A stretch of DNA of 64,000 nucleotides from Pseudoalteromonas luteoviolacea B = ATCC 29581 (GCA_000333235.1 CAPN01000051.1:186001-250000); one strand, 5' to 3'; shown: positions 25,738 to 35,765, counted from the stretch's first letter. The notes: generated from the sequence alone by a model not told the origin. A program made the numbers and translations.

Positions 25738-28593
25738 ATGTTAAACAATCAAGTAACAAAAGCGGTTCGCTTAGCAATCGCATTTGGTGCTGCTTCAACA
25801 GCAATGCTTTCTACAAGCACTGTAGCAGCAGAAGCAGAAGAAAATGCTGACGCTGAGAAAGTTGAACGTATCCAAGTTACAGGTTCTCGTATTAAACGTA
25901 CCGACCTTGAGACTGCAAGCCCAGTTCAAATTACAACACAAGAAGAAATCGCAGTAGCTGGTTTTACTCGTGTTGAAGACATGATGAACAGCTTGCCACA
26001 AATCGAGGCTTCTTCTACTGCTTTCCAATCTAACGGTGCATCTGGTACAGCTACTCTTGACCTTCGTGGTATGGGTTCTCAGCGTACACTAGTTCTAATC
26101 AATGGTCGCCGTACTCAAGCTGGTGGTATCTACACGCAATCAGCAGACATCAACCAAATTCCAGCTGCGCTTATCCAACGCGTAGAAGTTATGACGGGTG
26201 GTGGTTCAACAGTATACGGTGCTGATGCTGTAGCTGGTGTTGTTAACTTCATCATGGATGACAAGTTCGAAGGTTTCGAAGTGTCAGTCGGTGGTACTGG
26301 TTATCAACACAACAATGACAACGAATATATCCAGGAGTTGATGGATAAACGTAACTTCGAATACCCAGAAGGTAATTCAGGTATCGACGGTACTTCATTC
26401 GACTTCTCTGCAACAATGGGTGGCGACTTAGGTGGCAAAGGTCACGTTGTTGGTTACTTAACTTACATGAAGCAAAACGAACTTCGTCAAGAAGCGCGTG
26501 ACTACTCATCATGTGCGCTTAACGCAGCAGGTACTGCGTGTGGTGGTTCTGGTAACGCTATCATCCCTAACTTCTACGTTTCTAAAGCAAACGCAGACGG
26601 TTCATTTGACTGGAGCAACTACAAGTACTGGACTCTTGATCCAAGCAGTAACTTCATTCCGTCTTCTGGTAACGTATATAACTACGCACCAATCAACCAC
26701 TTCATGCGTCCTAACACGCGTCACACGTTTGGTTTGTTTGCTGATTATGAAATCAATGAGCACTTCCGTCCATACATGGAAGCAATGTTCATGCGTGACC
26801 GTACAACGGCTCAAATCGCTGAATCTGGTACTTTCTTTGCTGAAAACTATGCAATCGATATCAACTCGCCATTGCTAACTGCTTCTCAACGTAACCTACT
26901 TAAATCAACGTTTGGCATTGCGGATGGTGAGCAATTTGCAGCTTACATCGGTAAGCGTAACGTTGAAGGTGGCCCACGTGCTAACCAACTTGAGCACAGC
27001 TCATTCCGTTTAGTACTTGGTACTGAAGGTAGCATCGATGACAACTGGACTTACGACGTAACTGCTCAGTACGGTTCAACTTCATCTTCATCTGCGTACA
27101 TCAACGACTTCTTCGGTCCTCGTATCGCAACGGCGCTTTCTGCAAATGGCGAAGCGTGTTCTGGTTCATGTATCCCTTACGAAGTATTCAAATACCAAGG
27201 TGTTACAGCTGAAGCAGCAGGTGCACTAACTGGTACTGCGATCCTTAACGGTGTAACTGAGCAAATCATCCTTGGTGGTTATGTAACTGGTGAGTTAGAT
27301 TTCGCACTACCTTCATCAGATTACCCAGTAGCAGTAGTACTAGGTTCAGAATATCGTAAAGAAAAGTTCGGCCGTACAGCGGATGAAGTTTACGCACAAG
27401 GTCTATTACTTGGTCAAGGTGGTCCAACAGCTAGCCTAAACGGTGATTATGACGTAACTGAATTCTACACAGAGATCAGCTTACCAATCGTTCAAGGTGC
27501 AGAGTTTGCTGAAAACTTAAACCTAGACCTAGGTTACCGTTGGTCTGATTACAGCACGTCTGGCTCAGTACCTACGTACAAAGCGGCGATCGAGTGGAAA
27601 GTAACTGATGACTGGATGGTTCGTACTTCTTACAACCGTGCGGTACGTGCAGCAAACAACGGTGAGCTATTCGCTCAACAATCACAAGGCCTATGGGGTG
27701 GTTCAGATCCATGTCAAACAAAAGCTCTTACAGCTGAGCAGTGTGCGCGCACAGGTCTACCAGCGTCTCAATACGGTGCTTCTATCCTTAAGAGCCCAGC
27801 TGATCAGTACAATGGTTTCTTCGGTGGTAACCCTAACCTAAGCCCAGAAGAAGCAGATACAGTAACATTTGGTATCGTTGGTAACCCAACTGATGACTTC
27901 AACTTCTCTGTTGATTACTGGGATATTGAACTTGAAGGCGCTATCGGTACTATCGACCCAGAAGAAACAATCCTTCAGTGTGGTAAAACAGGTCAAGCCG
28001 TATTCTGTGACAACATCTCTCGTACACCAGGTTCTGGTAGCCTATGGGTAGGTACAGGTCGCGTTTCAGCTACGAATATCAACCTTGGTGCTCTTCACTG
28101 GGAAGGTATTGACATGTCTGCTAACTACAATATGGAAGTTGCAGGTGGTACACTTAACGCTGCGTTAATCGGTACTTACATGTTAACGAAAGAAACAGAC
28201 AGCATCCCTGGCGTTTCTACACCAATCGACTGTGTTAACACTCTAGATGACGGCTGTTTCGCACAACCTAAGTGGCGTCATGTTCTAACATTGAACTACG
28301 ACACAGGTAGCTTCTGGCGTGCGACTGCTAAATGGCGTTTCTATGGTGCAGTTGAAGAGTACACAGGTAACGATACTTTAGTTCCTGAAGGTCTAAGCTC
28401 ACAAAGCTACCTTGACCTTAAAGGCTCTTTCTCTGTTAACGATTACACATCAGTACTTGTTGGTGTGAACAACGTGTTTGACAAAGAAACTCCTTTAGTA
28501 GGTGGTACACTATCTACAAACGCTAACGCGATTGCAGGTTACTACGACACACTAGGTCGTTACCTACACGCAAGCGTATCATTCAAGTTCTAA
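25738..28593 (+). CDS. TonB-dependent outer-membrane receptor
   Basis: A 951-residue receptor. Residues 1-31 are a signal peptide beginning MLNNQVTKAVRLAIAFG and ending before AEAEE; a TonB box VERIQVTGSRIKR follows. The plug has VEDMMNSLPQIEAS, LRGMGSQRTLVLINGRR and VEVMTGGGSTVYGADAVAG. The barrel contains several cysteine pairs in loops and ends ...YLHASVSFKF. The start ATG 25738 has GGGAG at 25727-25731. Codon use looks regular and optimised compared with neighbours, which suggests high expression. It shares signal peptide, plug and promoter layout with the receptor at 32759. A TPR-sulfotransferase follows on the same strand behind the terminator. The ligand is unknown; the size class fits peptides, sugars or siderophores. 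Confidence 0.96.
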   Translation: MLNNQVTKAVRLAIAFGAASTAMLSTSTVAAEAEENADAEKVERIQVTGSRIKRTDLETASPVQITTQEEIAVAGFTRVEDMMNSLPQIEASSTAFQSNGASGTATLDLRGMGSQRTLVLINGRRTQAGGIYTQSADINQIPAALIQRVEVMTGGGSTVYGADAVAGVVNFIMDDKFEGFEVSVGGTGYQHNNDNEYIQELMDKRNFEYPEGNSGIDGTSFDFSATMGGDLGGKGHVVGYLTYMKQNELRQEARDYSSCALNAAGTACGGSGNAIIPNFYVSKANADGSFDWSNYKYWTLDPSSNFIPSSGNVYNYAPINHFMRPNTRHTFGLFADYEINEHFRPYMEAMFMRDRTTAQIAESGTFFAENYAIDINSPLLTASQRNLLKSTFGIADGEQFAAYIGKRNVEGGPRANQLEHSSFRLVLGTEGSIDDNWTYDVTAQYGSTSSSSAYINDFFGPRIATALSANGEACSGSCIPYEVFKYQGVTAEAAGALTGTAILNGVTEQIILGGYVTGELDFALPSSDYPVAVVLGSEYRKEKFGRTADEVYAQGLLLGQGGPTASLNGDYDVTEFYTEISLPIVQGAEFAENLNLDLGYRWSDYSTSGSVPTYKAAIEWKVTDDWMVRTSYNRAVRAANNGELFAQQSQGLWGGSDPCQTKALTAEQCARTGLPASQYGASILKSPADQYNGFFGGNPNLSPEEADTVTFGIVGNPTDDFNFSVDYWDIELEGAIGTIDPEETILQCGKTGQAVFCDNISRTPGSGSLWVGTGRVSATNINLGALHWEGIDMSANYNMEVAGGTLNAALIGTYMLTKETDSIPGVSTPIDCVNTLDDGCFAQPKWRHVLTLNYDTGSFWRATAKWRFYGAVEEYTGNDTLVPEGLSSQSYLDLKGSFSVNDYTSVLVGVNNVFDKETPLVGGTLSTNANAIAGYYDTLGRYLHASVSFKF

Positions 28594-28608
28594 TTTGAAC
28601 TGTAATGA

Positions 28609-28636
28609 GAAAAAGCGAGCTTAGGCTCGCTTTTTT
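28609..28636 (+). terminator. Rho-independent terminator of TonB receptor gene
   Basis: AAAAGCGAGC (28611-28620), loop TTAG, GCTCGCTTTT (28625-28634), T tract. Confidence 0.93.
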
Positions 28637-28767
28637 CTTTTCTGAGCGATTGAATGATAAGCTTAAATCTGGGGCGTGTAGACCTTGAAGAATGCTTTAT
28701 TGTCAAAGTAACCGTACTTAAATGCGCTTTAGTTAAATTTAATCAATACCACACAGCGAGAAGTAAC

Positions 28768-30372
28768 GTGCAACGTATCATTGAATTCATAAAAACAGGA
28801 CAGTTTGAAAACGCAAAAAAGGAAATTAGGTTAACAGATGGTTCTGGACAGTTTGTTCAACTAATGCAACTTTGGTTTAATGAAGCAATGGCACAAAGTC
28901 AACCGGAGCACGCGCTATACGCGATAACCAAGTTACAGAAATTGTTTCCAGAAAACCCTCAATACACCAGTCTGTTCGAACAATTATTAACCCACCTTGA
29001 GCGTTATGAAGAGTTGGTGGCATTCCTAGAAACTAAAAAAGCGAAAAGCCTTAACGATATTTTTAATTTAGGTTTTTATAGTCGTAAGGCTGCACTAGCA
29101 AATAAATCGATTCAGTATTTTGAACAGGCTTTAGAAAAAGGGATCACGGATCCACATGAGGTATATTTAAATTTGGCGTTGGTTTATTCGGAGCAGCTAC
29201 GAGATGACGCCAAAGCCATTGAGATGCTCAATAAATCACTTAGCCTAAAACCTAACTACGTGTCTGCGCTTCATAATCTTGCAAACTTAAAAGAACAGCA
29301 TGGATTAGCGTCAGAAGCCCAAGTACTTTTTGAGCAAATATTATCGTTAGAACCTGACAATGTCGTCGCGTTAGCGAGACTCTCAGATTTAAATATTTTT
29401 GATTTACCAAAAGCGCTTTCCTATGAAAAAACAGTGTTAAGTGCACTACAACGAAATCAAACCAACCCGAATGCAATTGATCTGCTTTATGGGTTAGGCA
29501 AAGTGTTTGACGATGCAAAACATTACGACCAAGCTTGGCATTATTATGTGCAAGCAAATCAGGCGAATAAGCAAACCTTACCGCAATACGAAAAACAATG
29601 GTACGAAGAGCTAATAACTGACTGTAAAACTCGGGAATTTAAAATAAAACCGATTGATACGGATCTTGAGCCGATTATTGTTTGTGGCATGTTTCGTTCA
29701 GGTTCAACGCTTATTGAGCGTCTAATAGGGGCGAGCGGTGAGGTTGGGATTGGTGGGGAAATCGCATTTTTACATCGCCATTTTTTTGCAAAATCTACCT
29801 CGGAGCTCATGGCTACGCTCAACGAAAGAAAGTTATTAGAAAGCTATGCAAGAGAATTAAGGCAGGTAGCAGGCAATCATGAAAAGGTCACGGATAAGCG
29901 GCCAGAAAACTTTATGTATGTCGACTTAGTGAAAGCGCTATTTCCCCAGGCGAAATTTGTGTGGACGCGTCGTAATAAATTTGATAATGCGTTATCTGCT
30001 TACTTCCAGCGACTAGGACCGACGCAGAACTATGCAACAGATCTTGATGACATTCTTCACTACTACCAATTCCAAGAACACATGTTGCACGTCTGGCAAA
30101 GTAAGTTTCCCGATACAATTCACGTCGTAGACTATGATGAACTTGTTAATGAGCCAAAAGGCGTTGGATCCGCATTATTTAATTTTCTTGGACTTGAATA
30201 TTGCAATGAACATGAGACTTTTCATCAAATGGCGGGGGGTGTAAAAACGGCCAGTGTGTGGCAAGTTAGACGCCCGCTGTATGCCCAATCAAGTGGTAGA
30301 ATTGAAAATTATCGAGATAGTATTTTGAATTGTGATCTATATTCTCAATTTAGTTCGCAATTAAGAAATTAG
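28768..30372 (+). CDS. TPR-repeat sulfotransferase family protein
   Basis: A 534-residue protein with the same layout as the one at 13407. Residues 1-290 are TPR-like helices (HEVYLNLALVYSEQLRDDAK, NYVSALHNLANLKEQHGLAS). Residues 310-520 are the sulfotransferase-3 domain: PIIVCGMFRSGSTLIERLIG (5'-phosphosulfate loop), IGGEIAFLHR, DKRPENF, and QAKFVWTRRNKFDNALSAYF (3'-phosphate block). The frame is open 38 codons upstream to 28654, but GTG 28768 after GAGAAG gives MQRIIEFIKTGQFENAKKEI, which aligns with the other TPR proteins of the window (MKKLIEIEHFLNTGQ and MISKAIHAFQKKQFD). The acceptor is unknown. It follows the TonB receptor at 25738 and converges with the TPR-oxygenase gene. Confidence 0.85.
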   Translation: MQRIIEFIKTGQFENAKKEIRLTDGSGQFVQLMQLWFNEAMAQSQPEHALYAITKLQKLFPENPQYTSLFEQLLTHLERYEELVAFLETKKAKSLNDIFNLGFYSRKAALANKSIQYFEQALEKGITDPHEVYLNLALVYSEQLRDDAKAIEMLNKSLSLKPNYVSALHNLANLKEQHGLASEAQVLFEQILSLEPDNVVALARLSDLNIFDLPKALSYEKTVLSALQRNQTNPNAIDLLYGLGKVFDDAKHYDQAWHYYVQANQANKQTLPQYEKQWYEELITDCKTREFKIKPIDTDLEPIIVCGMFRSGSTLIERLIGASGEVGIGGEIAFLHRHFFAKSTSELMATLNERKLLESYARELRQVAGNHEKVTDKRPENFMYVDLVKALFPQAKFVWTRRNKFDNALSAYFQRLGPTQNYATDLDDILHYYQFQEHMLHVWQSKFPDTIHVVDYDELVNEPKGVGSALFNFLGLEYCNEHETFHQMAGGVKTASVWQVRRPLYAQSSGRIENYRDSILNCDLYSQFSSQLRN

Positions 30373-30385
30373 GTTAGAAAGCTGA

Positions 30386-30422
30386 GGAAAACAGAACCGT
30401 ATAAATTTACGGTTCTGTTTTT
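30386..30422. terminator. Bidirectional terminator between convergent genes
   Basis: AAAACAGAACCGTA (30388-30401) pairs with TACGGTTCTGTTTT (30408-30421). It has an A run on the left and a T run on the right, so it works in both directions for the sulfotransferase (+) and TPR-oxygenase (-) genes. Confidence 0.92.
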
Positions 30423-30426
30423 CTGG

Positions 30427-32214
30427 TTAGGTTATCGGCAATATATCACAAGGGATCGTCATACGTGGGCTTGAGCTAGTTAAGGTGTAAGTGCCATGCC
30501 ACAAATAGCTAGGAAAGAAAATAACCATTCCTTCCTCTGGACAAAGAGCAAGATCAACCGATTCTTTTTCACCTAATCCTAAGCACGTCTCTCCTAATTT
30601 AAGCCAACCACTGCGTTGCTCGTCATTCGCATACATGTTCTCAGGGATTTTTATGTAAGCAGGACCAGATATCCAACCTCGTGGATGAATATGATTAGTA
30701 TGAAAACCACCTTGTTGGAGTTGCACTGACCAGCTGCCATTGGTTTTAAACAAGCCAGTGTGTCGTCTATATAAAGGATGATTTAGGTCTGTTGGAAAGC
30801 TTGCAAAATACTTTAAAATGCATTCGTTGTATGCCCATTTGAACGCTTGAATAACTTTGTTTTCTAACAATAGCAAATGGCCATCGGTTTGTGTGCCAAT
30901 TCGAACGCTTTGATCGAGTGGCTGCTTTTTTTCTTTTTCGTGCAGTGTAAGCAGTGTGGATTGAAGTTCAGATAAAAACGACGATAGGGAGTTATAGCCT
31001 TTGGGAGTTGGCAACATAAATTGACCAACGATTTTGTTATAATCATTCAACCATGCAAATCTGTCGTCGTTAAGTAACTTCCACGCTATGCTTTGATAAG
31101 CCCACAATTCTTGGTTATGAGGGTCGGCTTGCAATGGTTTTTGCAGTAATAGGTCTGCTTTATGCAATTCGCCATTAACCAAATAATGGTTAGCTAGGTC
31201 TAGACTGAATCTTGAATGATAAGGGTACGTTTGTACTAATTTTTCTAATATCGCGATAGATGCTTCGGTATTGCCTCGTTTGTCGAGCAAAATACTTTGC
31301 ATATGCTGAATTTCAGGAATGGTAGGAAATTGCTTTAACGCTTGACTGGATAACTCAATTGCAGCATCGAGCTTGTCGAATTTAAGTAATTGACCAACCT
31401 CAGAATGTAATACTTGTGGGTGTAAGCCAACTAATTCGCGTGATCGTGAGTACGTTTTCAAATAGTCATTATTTCTATTTTGCTCCCACATTAACTTAGT
31501 GTAGCTTTCATGTGCTGGCACATAATTTGGGGCCAGTTCTAATACGCGTATTAAATACTGTTCTGTTTGACTCAGGTCTTGAATACTGTGATAAGCGCAG
31601 GCAATAGCATAGTTAAGATCCGGATTTTTTGGTTGTAGCTTGAGCAAAGTTTGATAAATTGGTAATGCTTCGTGTGCTTTTCCCATCTCTTGCAACAAGC
31701 TTGCTAAACGATAATTTAAATGAAAATCATCAGGGAAAATCGTTACCGCGATTTTTGCAGTGTCTAACGCTTTGCGATGATCTGCAATTTGTTTATGTAA
31801 TTCACATAAATACCAATAGTAATTTGTCGTTTGCTTTAACGAGGATGAAAGCAGCTCATCGAAGGCTAGTGCACGTTGTAACAACTGACAATCAATAAGT
31901 AGACTCAAATAAGCATAAGCCACTTCGTTACTTAATACAGCGCAATTCTGCTTCTTTATTAGCTCGGCAGCGGCTAGTGAGACACCATGTTTTTTCCCAA
32001 ATTGGCAAAGTTGATAAATCAGTCTCTGATCGTTTGGGAAATTGTTTACACCTTCGCATATCGATTCAAATGCTTTTTCGATTCTATTCAAGCTTTCTAA
32101 AACTAGCGTAAGTAAATGATACTTTTCAGGACTACGTTCACATTGTTGGGTGAGCAAAGATAATGCTAAATCAAATTGCTTTTTCTGAAATGCATGAATG
32201 GCCTTTGAAATCAC
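30427..32214 (-). CDS. TPR-repeat protein with C-terminal 2OG-Fe(II) oxygenase domain
   Basis: A 595-residue protein. Residues 1-390 are a long run of tetratricopeptide repeats (PNDQRLIYQLCQFGKKHG, PKNPDLNYAIACAYHSIQD, PHNQELWAYQSIAWKLL). Residues 480-595 match the putative 2OG-Fe(II) oxygenase family seen in marine bacteria and phages: GGFHTNHIHPRGWISGPAYI carries the first histidine ligands, EEGMVIFFPSYLWHGTY the distal histidine, and SSPRMTIPCDI the arginine for 2-oxoglutarate. A TTG at 32244 is in frame, but GTG 32214 has GAGGAA six bases upstream and gives a start like its TPR neighbours. Substrate unknown; a hydroxylase acting on a protein or peptide held by the TPR part is plausible. 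It is divergent from the receptor at 32759. Confidence 0.82.
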   Translation of the reverse strand: MISKAIHAFQKKQFDLALSLLTQQCERSPEKYHLLTLVLESLNRIEKAFESICEGVNNFPNDQRLIYQLCQFGKKHGVSLAAAELIKKQNCAVLSNEVAYAYLSLLIDCQLLQRALAFDELLSSSLKQTTNYYWYLCELHKQIADHRKALDTAKIAVTIFPDDFHLNYRLASLLQEMGKAHEALPIYQTLLKLQPKNPDLNYAIACAYHSIQDLSQTEQYLIRVLELAPNYVPAHESYTKLMWEQNRNNDYLKTYSRSRELVGLHPQVLHSEVGQLLKFDKLDAAIELSSQALKQFPTIPEIQHMQSILLDKRGNTEASIAILEKLVQTYPYHSRFSLDLANHYLVNGELHKADLLLQKPLQADPHNQELWAYQSIAWKLLNDDRFAWLNDYNKIVGQFMLPTPKGYNSLSSFLSELQSTLLTLHEKEKKQPLDQSVRIGTQTDGHLLLLENKVIQAFKWAYNECILKYFASFPTDLNHPLYRRHTGLFKTNGSWSVQLQQGGFHTNHIHPRGWISGPAYIKIPENMYANDEQRSGWLKLGETCLGLGEKESVDLALCPEEGMVIFFPSYLWHGTYTLTSSSPRMTIPCDILPIT

Positions 32215-32758
32215 AAAAGGTTCCTCGTCTAAAAAAACTCTCAATATTGTACAGCAAAAGTTAATGAGTAGGTGTGTTTGTTTGGTAATTGTTTGATTTG
32301 AAGCAATTTAGTTTTGTTTTTGTGTTTTTAATATAAATAAAATTTTTCGGATTAAAAGGTAGGTAGGGCGAAATGGTTTTATTTGGAATAAGCCTGTATC
32401 TTAAATGTAAACATAATTAATTTAAATTGTTTTAATGTGTGCGTTGTAATTATATAAATTTTCATTTTAATGTGCTTTGTTATTTTTTTGAAAAAGACTT
32501 GGTTGAATGTACCCTAATCAGGTTAATCGATTGTAAGTGTCTGTAAAATTATGGCTTTATTTGTTTTTTGAACGTGTTCTAAAGCGCTTTTTTAAATTTG
32601 ATAATTGTTTTTTTTGTGTTGACGGGTGACTGATAAGGGGTTTAGTATCTTCGCCGCTTGCGAAATTAATATAATAATATTTATGCCATTTGGTTAAATA
32701 GTGCGCGAGTTTTTTAATAATATTCAGTTTATAACGTGATTATTCAGGGAGATAATTA
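32215..32758. other. AT-rich divergent region between TPR-oxygenase and TonB receptor
   Basis: This 544-bp gap is rich in T and A runs. I see no gene. It carries the promoter at 32619-32648 and the receptor ribosome site CAGGGAGA just before 32759. No LacI-type or Fur-type palindrome was recognised. Confidence 0.6.
32619..32648 (+). promoter_or_regulatory. Promoter of TonB receptor at 32759
   Basis: TTGACG (32619-32624), 18-base spacer, TAGTAT (32643-32648), 110 bases before ATG. It is nearly identical in layout to the promoter at 25616-25645. Confidence 0.55.
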
Positions 32759-35623
32759 ATGTTAAATAATCAGATTTCTAAAGCGGTACGCTTAGCGCTG
32801 TCCTTTGGTGCCACAGCCGCTGCGATGGTAGCGACTAACGCAGTTGCAGAAGCAGACGAAGGCGCGTCGAAGGTCGAAAAAATTGAAGTAACAGGTTCTC
32901 GTTTAAAGCGTACAGACCTAGAAGGCACCGCTCCGATCACTGTTATTGGGGGTGAAGCGCTAGGAGACATGGGGATCAGCAACGTTGGTGAATTTGTGCA
33001 GTCAAATCCAGTTATGTCTGGTTCTCCTGCAACTACAGCGACAAACAATGGTGGCGATGGTGGTGTTTTTGTTGAGCTTCGTGGCTTAGGAAGTTCACGT
33101 ACGTTAGTACTCATCAATGGTCGCGCACCAGTGTCTACTGACTTCCAAAATATTCCTTCCGCGATGATTGAGCGTATCGAAATTCTAAAAGACGGTGCAT
33201 CTGTCGCTTACGGTTCAAGCGCAATGGCTGGTGTTGTTAACATTATCACTAAGAAGTCATTCACCGGCGTAGAAATGAAAGCCTCTACTTCTGGCTACGA
33301 AATGTTTAGTGCAGGTCGCCAAGAAAATTTCGAAATCGTTGCGGGTAAAGAGTTTGATACTGGCCATATTACCGTTGGTTTTGATTACTCTGAGCAAAAA
33401 CCGATTTACCAAGGTGATGTAAAAGACGTTAACTTCTTCCAGTACCCTTGGGCTGTCTGGGGCACTGATGCAGCTAAAAGCTTTTATGAGAATGGTTTAA
33501 TTGCGCCAGGTGGCACTGCTGAATCGAATGTCATTGAATTGGGTTCTGGTTCTGTACCTTGTGGTAACTTCTACCTTGCGAGTTCTGCAGGTAGCTGGAC
33601 GAACGGCAAGTGTGATGGTGGAATTGCATCTTTAGAAGATATGCGTCCATTTGTCGGTGGTGGCGATAACAACGATACGTACAATTATGCGCCAGTTAAC
33701 TTGATGCAAACACCTTATCAAGTACTTAATTTCTTTGCGGATTCTTCTTTTGAGATCGCAGATGACTTAGAACTGTACTCGGAAATACGTATTAATAAGC
33801 GTGAATCAAAACAAGAATTAGCAGCCGTACCTTACGACACGCGTTTTGATCCAGGTTACTTAGTCACTTTAGCGAATGGTTCACAAGTGAATGGCATTGC
33901 AAAAGATAACTACTATAACCCATTCGGCGAAGACGTTATTCGCTCTCGCCGTCGTATGTTAGAGGGTGGTCGTTACTTTGAACAGGATTATGTTCGTTTT
34001 CAAGCCGTTGCTGGTCTAAAAGGCTACTTCGATGATAATTGGGGTTACGATGTTTACTACAACTATGGCGTAAACAACCTTCAAGATACTGATTTTGGTC
34101 AGCTATATGGTCCAAACCTATCAAATGCATTAGGCCCATCATTTAAAGATGCGAACGGCAACATTGTGTGTGGTACGGTTGATGCGCCAATTGCAAACTG
34201 TGTATCGATGAATCTATTTGGTGGTCCAGGTTCAGTGACTAAAGAAATGCTAGATTATGTTACTGCACCTTTAGGCGACTCTTATAATGATTCATTCCAT
34301 CAAATTCGTGCAGACGTTTTTGGTGATTTAATCGAAGTCCCTGCCGGTATGGTTTCAGCTGCATTTGGTTTTGAATACTATGAGACGGCGTTTGAACAAG
34401 TAAATGATTCAGGTAAATTCTTTGGTTCGGTAACGGGTAACAAAGGCAAACCATTATCAGATATTGGTCGTCATTACACTGCAGCTTCTGCTGAATTCTT
34501 AATTCCAGTGTTAAGTGAAACAGTGGTTGATACACTTGACCTTACTCTAGGTGCTCGTTACGACAACTTCAGTACAACCGGTGAAAACTTCACTTGGATG
34601 GCTAAAGTTGAATCGAACATCATGGAAGGCTTGAAAGTTCGTGCGAACTATTCTGAAGTTTATCGTGAACCAACGCTATCAAACTTATACTCGCCACCGT
34701 CAGATAGCTTTGACAGCGCATCAGATCCTTGTGCAGCGAACAACTGGGGTCAACTATCAGAAGGCGGAAAGAGCCAATGTATTGCATCTGGTGCACCGAC
34801 AGGCGGACACGGTAACACTGATTCTCAATTACGCGCTCGTGTAGGTGGTAATGAAGATGTGCAAGCAGAATCAGGTGAAACATTCACTGTTGGTTTTGTT
34901 TACGCCCCTCAATTTGTTGATAACTTAGGTATTACATTAGATTACTGGGATATCAACATCGAAGGTAAAATTGGTAATATCGAATCTGAAGATATTTTAC
35001 GTGGTTGTTACTACGGTCTAATTGAAAACATGTGCTCTAAGATCCAGCGTGGTTTTGATGGCTCTATTACCAGTATCGATAGACGTGTAACTAATCTAGC
35101 AGGTATGACAGCACGTGGTGTTGACCTTGATGTGAATTACGGCTTTGGATTACCAGTTGGTGAAATGAAGGTAAATGTCGCTTGGACTCACTTCTTAGAG
35201 CGTGGCGAAGAGAACTTCAACGGTGAAACCGGTTTATTTGAACTGGAAGATCTGGTTGGTCGTTTTGAAAACGATACTTCGTACTTCAAAAACAAAATCC
35301 TAGTGAACGTTCGTTACGACCTTGATGACCTACGTGTAGTTTACTCTGCTAACTATCAGTCTGGTCTTGAGTACGGTGATTTAACGTATATGACAGCAAC
35401 GGGCGAACTCGAAGGCCTTAAAGCTAAAGTAGATTCTGTGATTTATCACGATCTATCAACTCAATATACCTTCAATACCAACACAACAGTTCAATTCGGT
35501 ATTCGTAATTTGACGGATAAATTACCGCAATACATTGAAACAGCATTTAATGCTAACGTTGATGAAAGTAACTACCGTCTATTCGGTCGTCAATTCTTCG
35601 CTGGCGTTACTCAAAAATTCTAA
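32759..35623 (+). CDS. TonB-dependent outer-membrane receptor
   Basis: A 954-residue receptor paralogous to the one at 25738. The signal peptide MLNNQISKAVRLALSFGATA is nearly the same, and the TonB box is VEKIEVTGSRLKR. The plug contains ISNVGEFVQSNPVMSG, LRGLGSSRTLVLINGRAP and IEILKDGASVAYGSSAMAG. The barrel holds cysteine-bearing loops and ends ...RQFFAGVTQKF. ATG 32759 follows CAGGGAGA. The plug loop KDGASVAYGSSA differs from TGGGSTVYGADA in its paralogue, and the barrels diverge, so the ligands probably differ. It is divergent from the TPR-2OG oxygenase and is closed by the terminator at 35648. Confidence 0.96.
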   Translation: MLNNQISKAVRLALSFGATAAAMVATNAVAEADEGASKVEKIEVTGSRLKRTDLEGTAPITVIGGEALGDMGISNVGEFVQSNPVMSGSPATTATNNGGDGGVFVELRGLGSSRTLVLINGRAPVSTDFQNIPSAMIERIEILKDGASVAYGSSAMAGVVNIITKKSFTGVEMKASTSGYEMFSAGRQENFEIVAGKEFDTGHITVGFDYSEQKPIYQGDVKDVNFFQYPWAVWGTDAAKSFYENGLIAPGGTAESNVIELGSGSVPCGNFYLASSAGSWTNGKCDGGIASLEDMRPFVGGGDNNDTYNYAPVNLMQTPYQVLNFFADSSFEIADDLELYSEIRINKRESKQELAAVPYDTRFDPGYLVTLANGSQVNGIAKDNYYNPFGEDVIRSRRRMLEGGRYFEQDYVRFQAVAGLKGYFDDNWGYDVYYNYGVNNLQDTDFGQLYGPNLSNALGPSFKDANGNIVCGTVDAPIANCVSMNLFGGPGSVTKEMLDYVTAPLGDSYNDSFHQIRADVFGDLIEVPAGMVSAAFGFEYYETAFEQVNDSGKFFGSVTGNKGKPLSDIGRHYTAASAEFLIPVLSETVVDTLDLTLGARYDNFSTTGENFTWMAKVESNIMEGLKVRANYSEVYREPTLSNLYSPPSDSFDSASDPCAANNWGQLSEGGKSQCIASGAPTGGHGNTDSQLRARVGGNEDVQAESGETFTVGFVYAPQFVDNLGITLDYWDINIEGKIGNIESEDILRGCYYGLIENMCSKIQRGFDGSITSIDRRVTNLAGMTARGVDLDVNYGFGLPVGEMKVNVAWTHFLERGEENFNGETGLFELEDLVGRFENDTSYFKNKILVNVRYDLDDLRVVYSANYQSGLEYGDLTYMTATGELEGLKAKVDSVIYHDLSTQYTFNTNTTVQFGIRNLTDKLPQYIETAFNANVDESNYRLFGRQFFAGVTQKF

Positions 35624-35647
35624 TTTGAGTTAAGCGAAGACCAATCC

Positions 35648-35675
35648 AAAAGGCCCTTATGTTAGGGCCTTTTTG
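35648..35675 (+). terminator. Rho-independent terminator of TonB receptor gene
   Basis: AAAAGGCCCT (35648-35657), loop TATGTT, AGGGCCTTTT (35664-35673), T tract. Confidence 0.93.
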
Positions 35676-35765
35676 TTTAAAATTTTTATTCATCGAGTTA
35701 GGTTAGGCGCGTTGAGCGTAAATGTACTTGGCAAATATTCGCGTAGAAGGCGAAGAGGTATTCGC

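Noticed and set aside
26498..26878. 126-codon frame inside the TonB receptor gene
   Set aside because: Threonine/valine-rich composition typical of an off-frame reading of a strongly biased gene.
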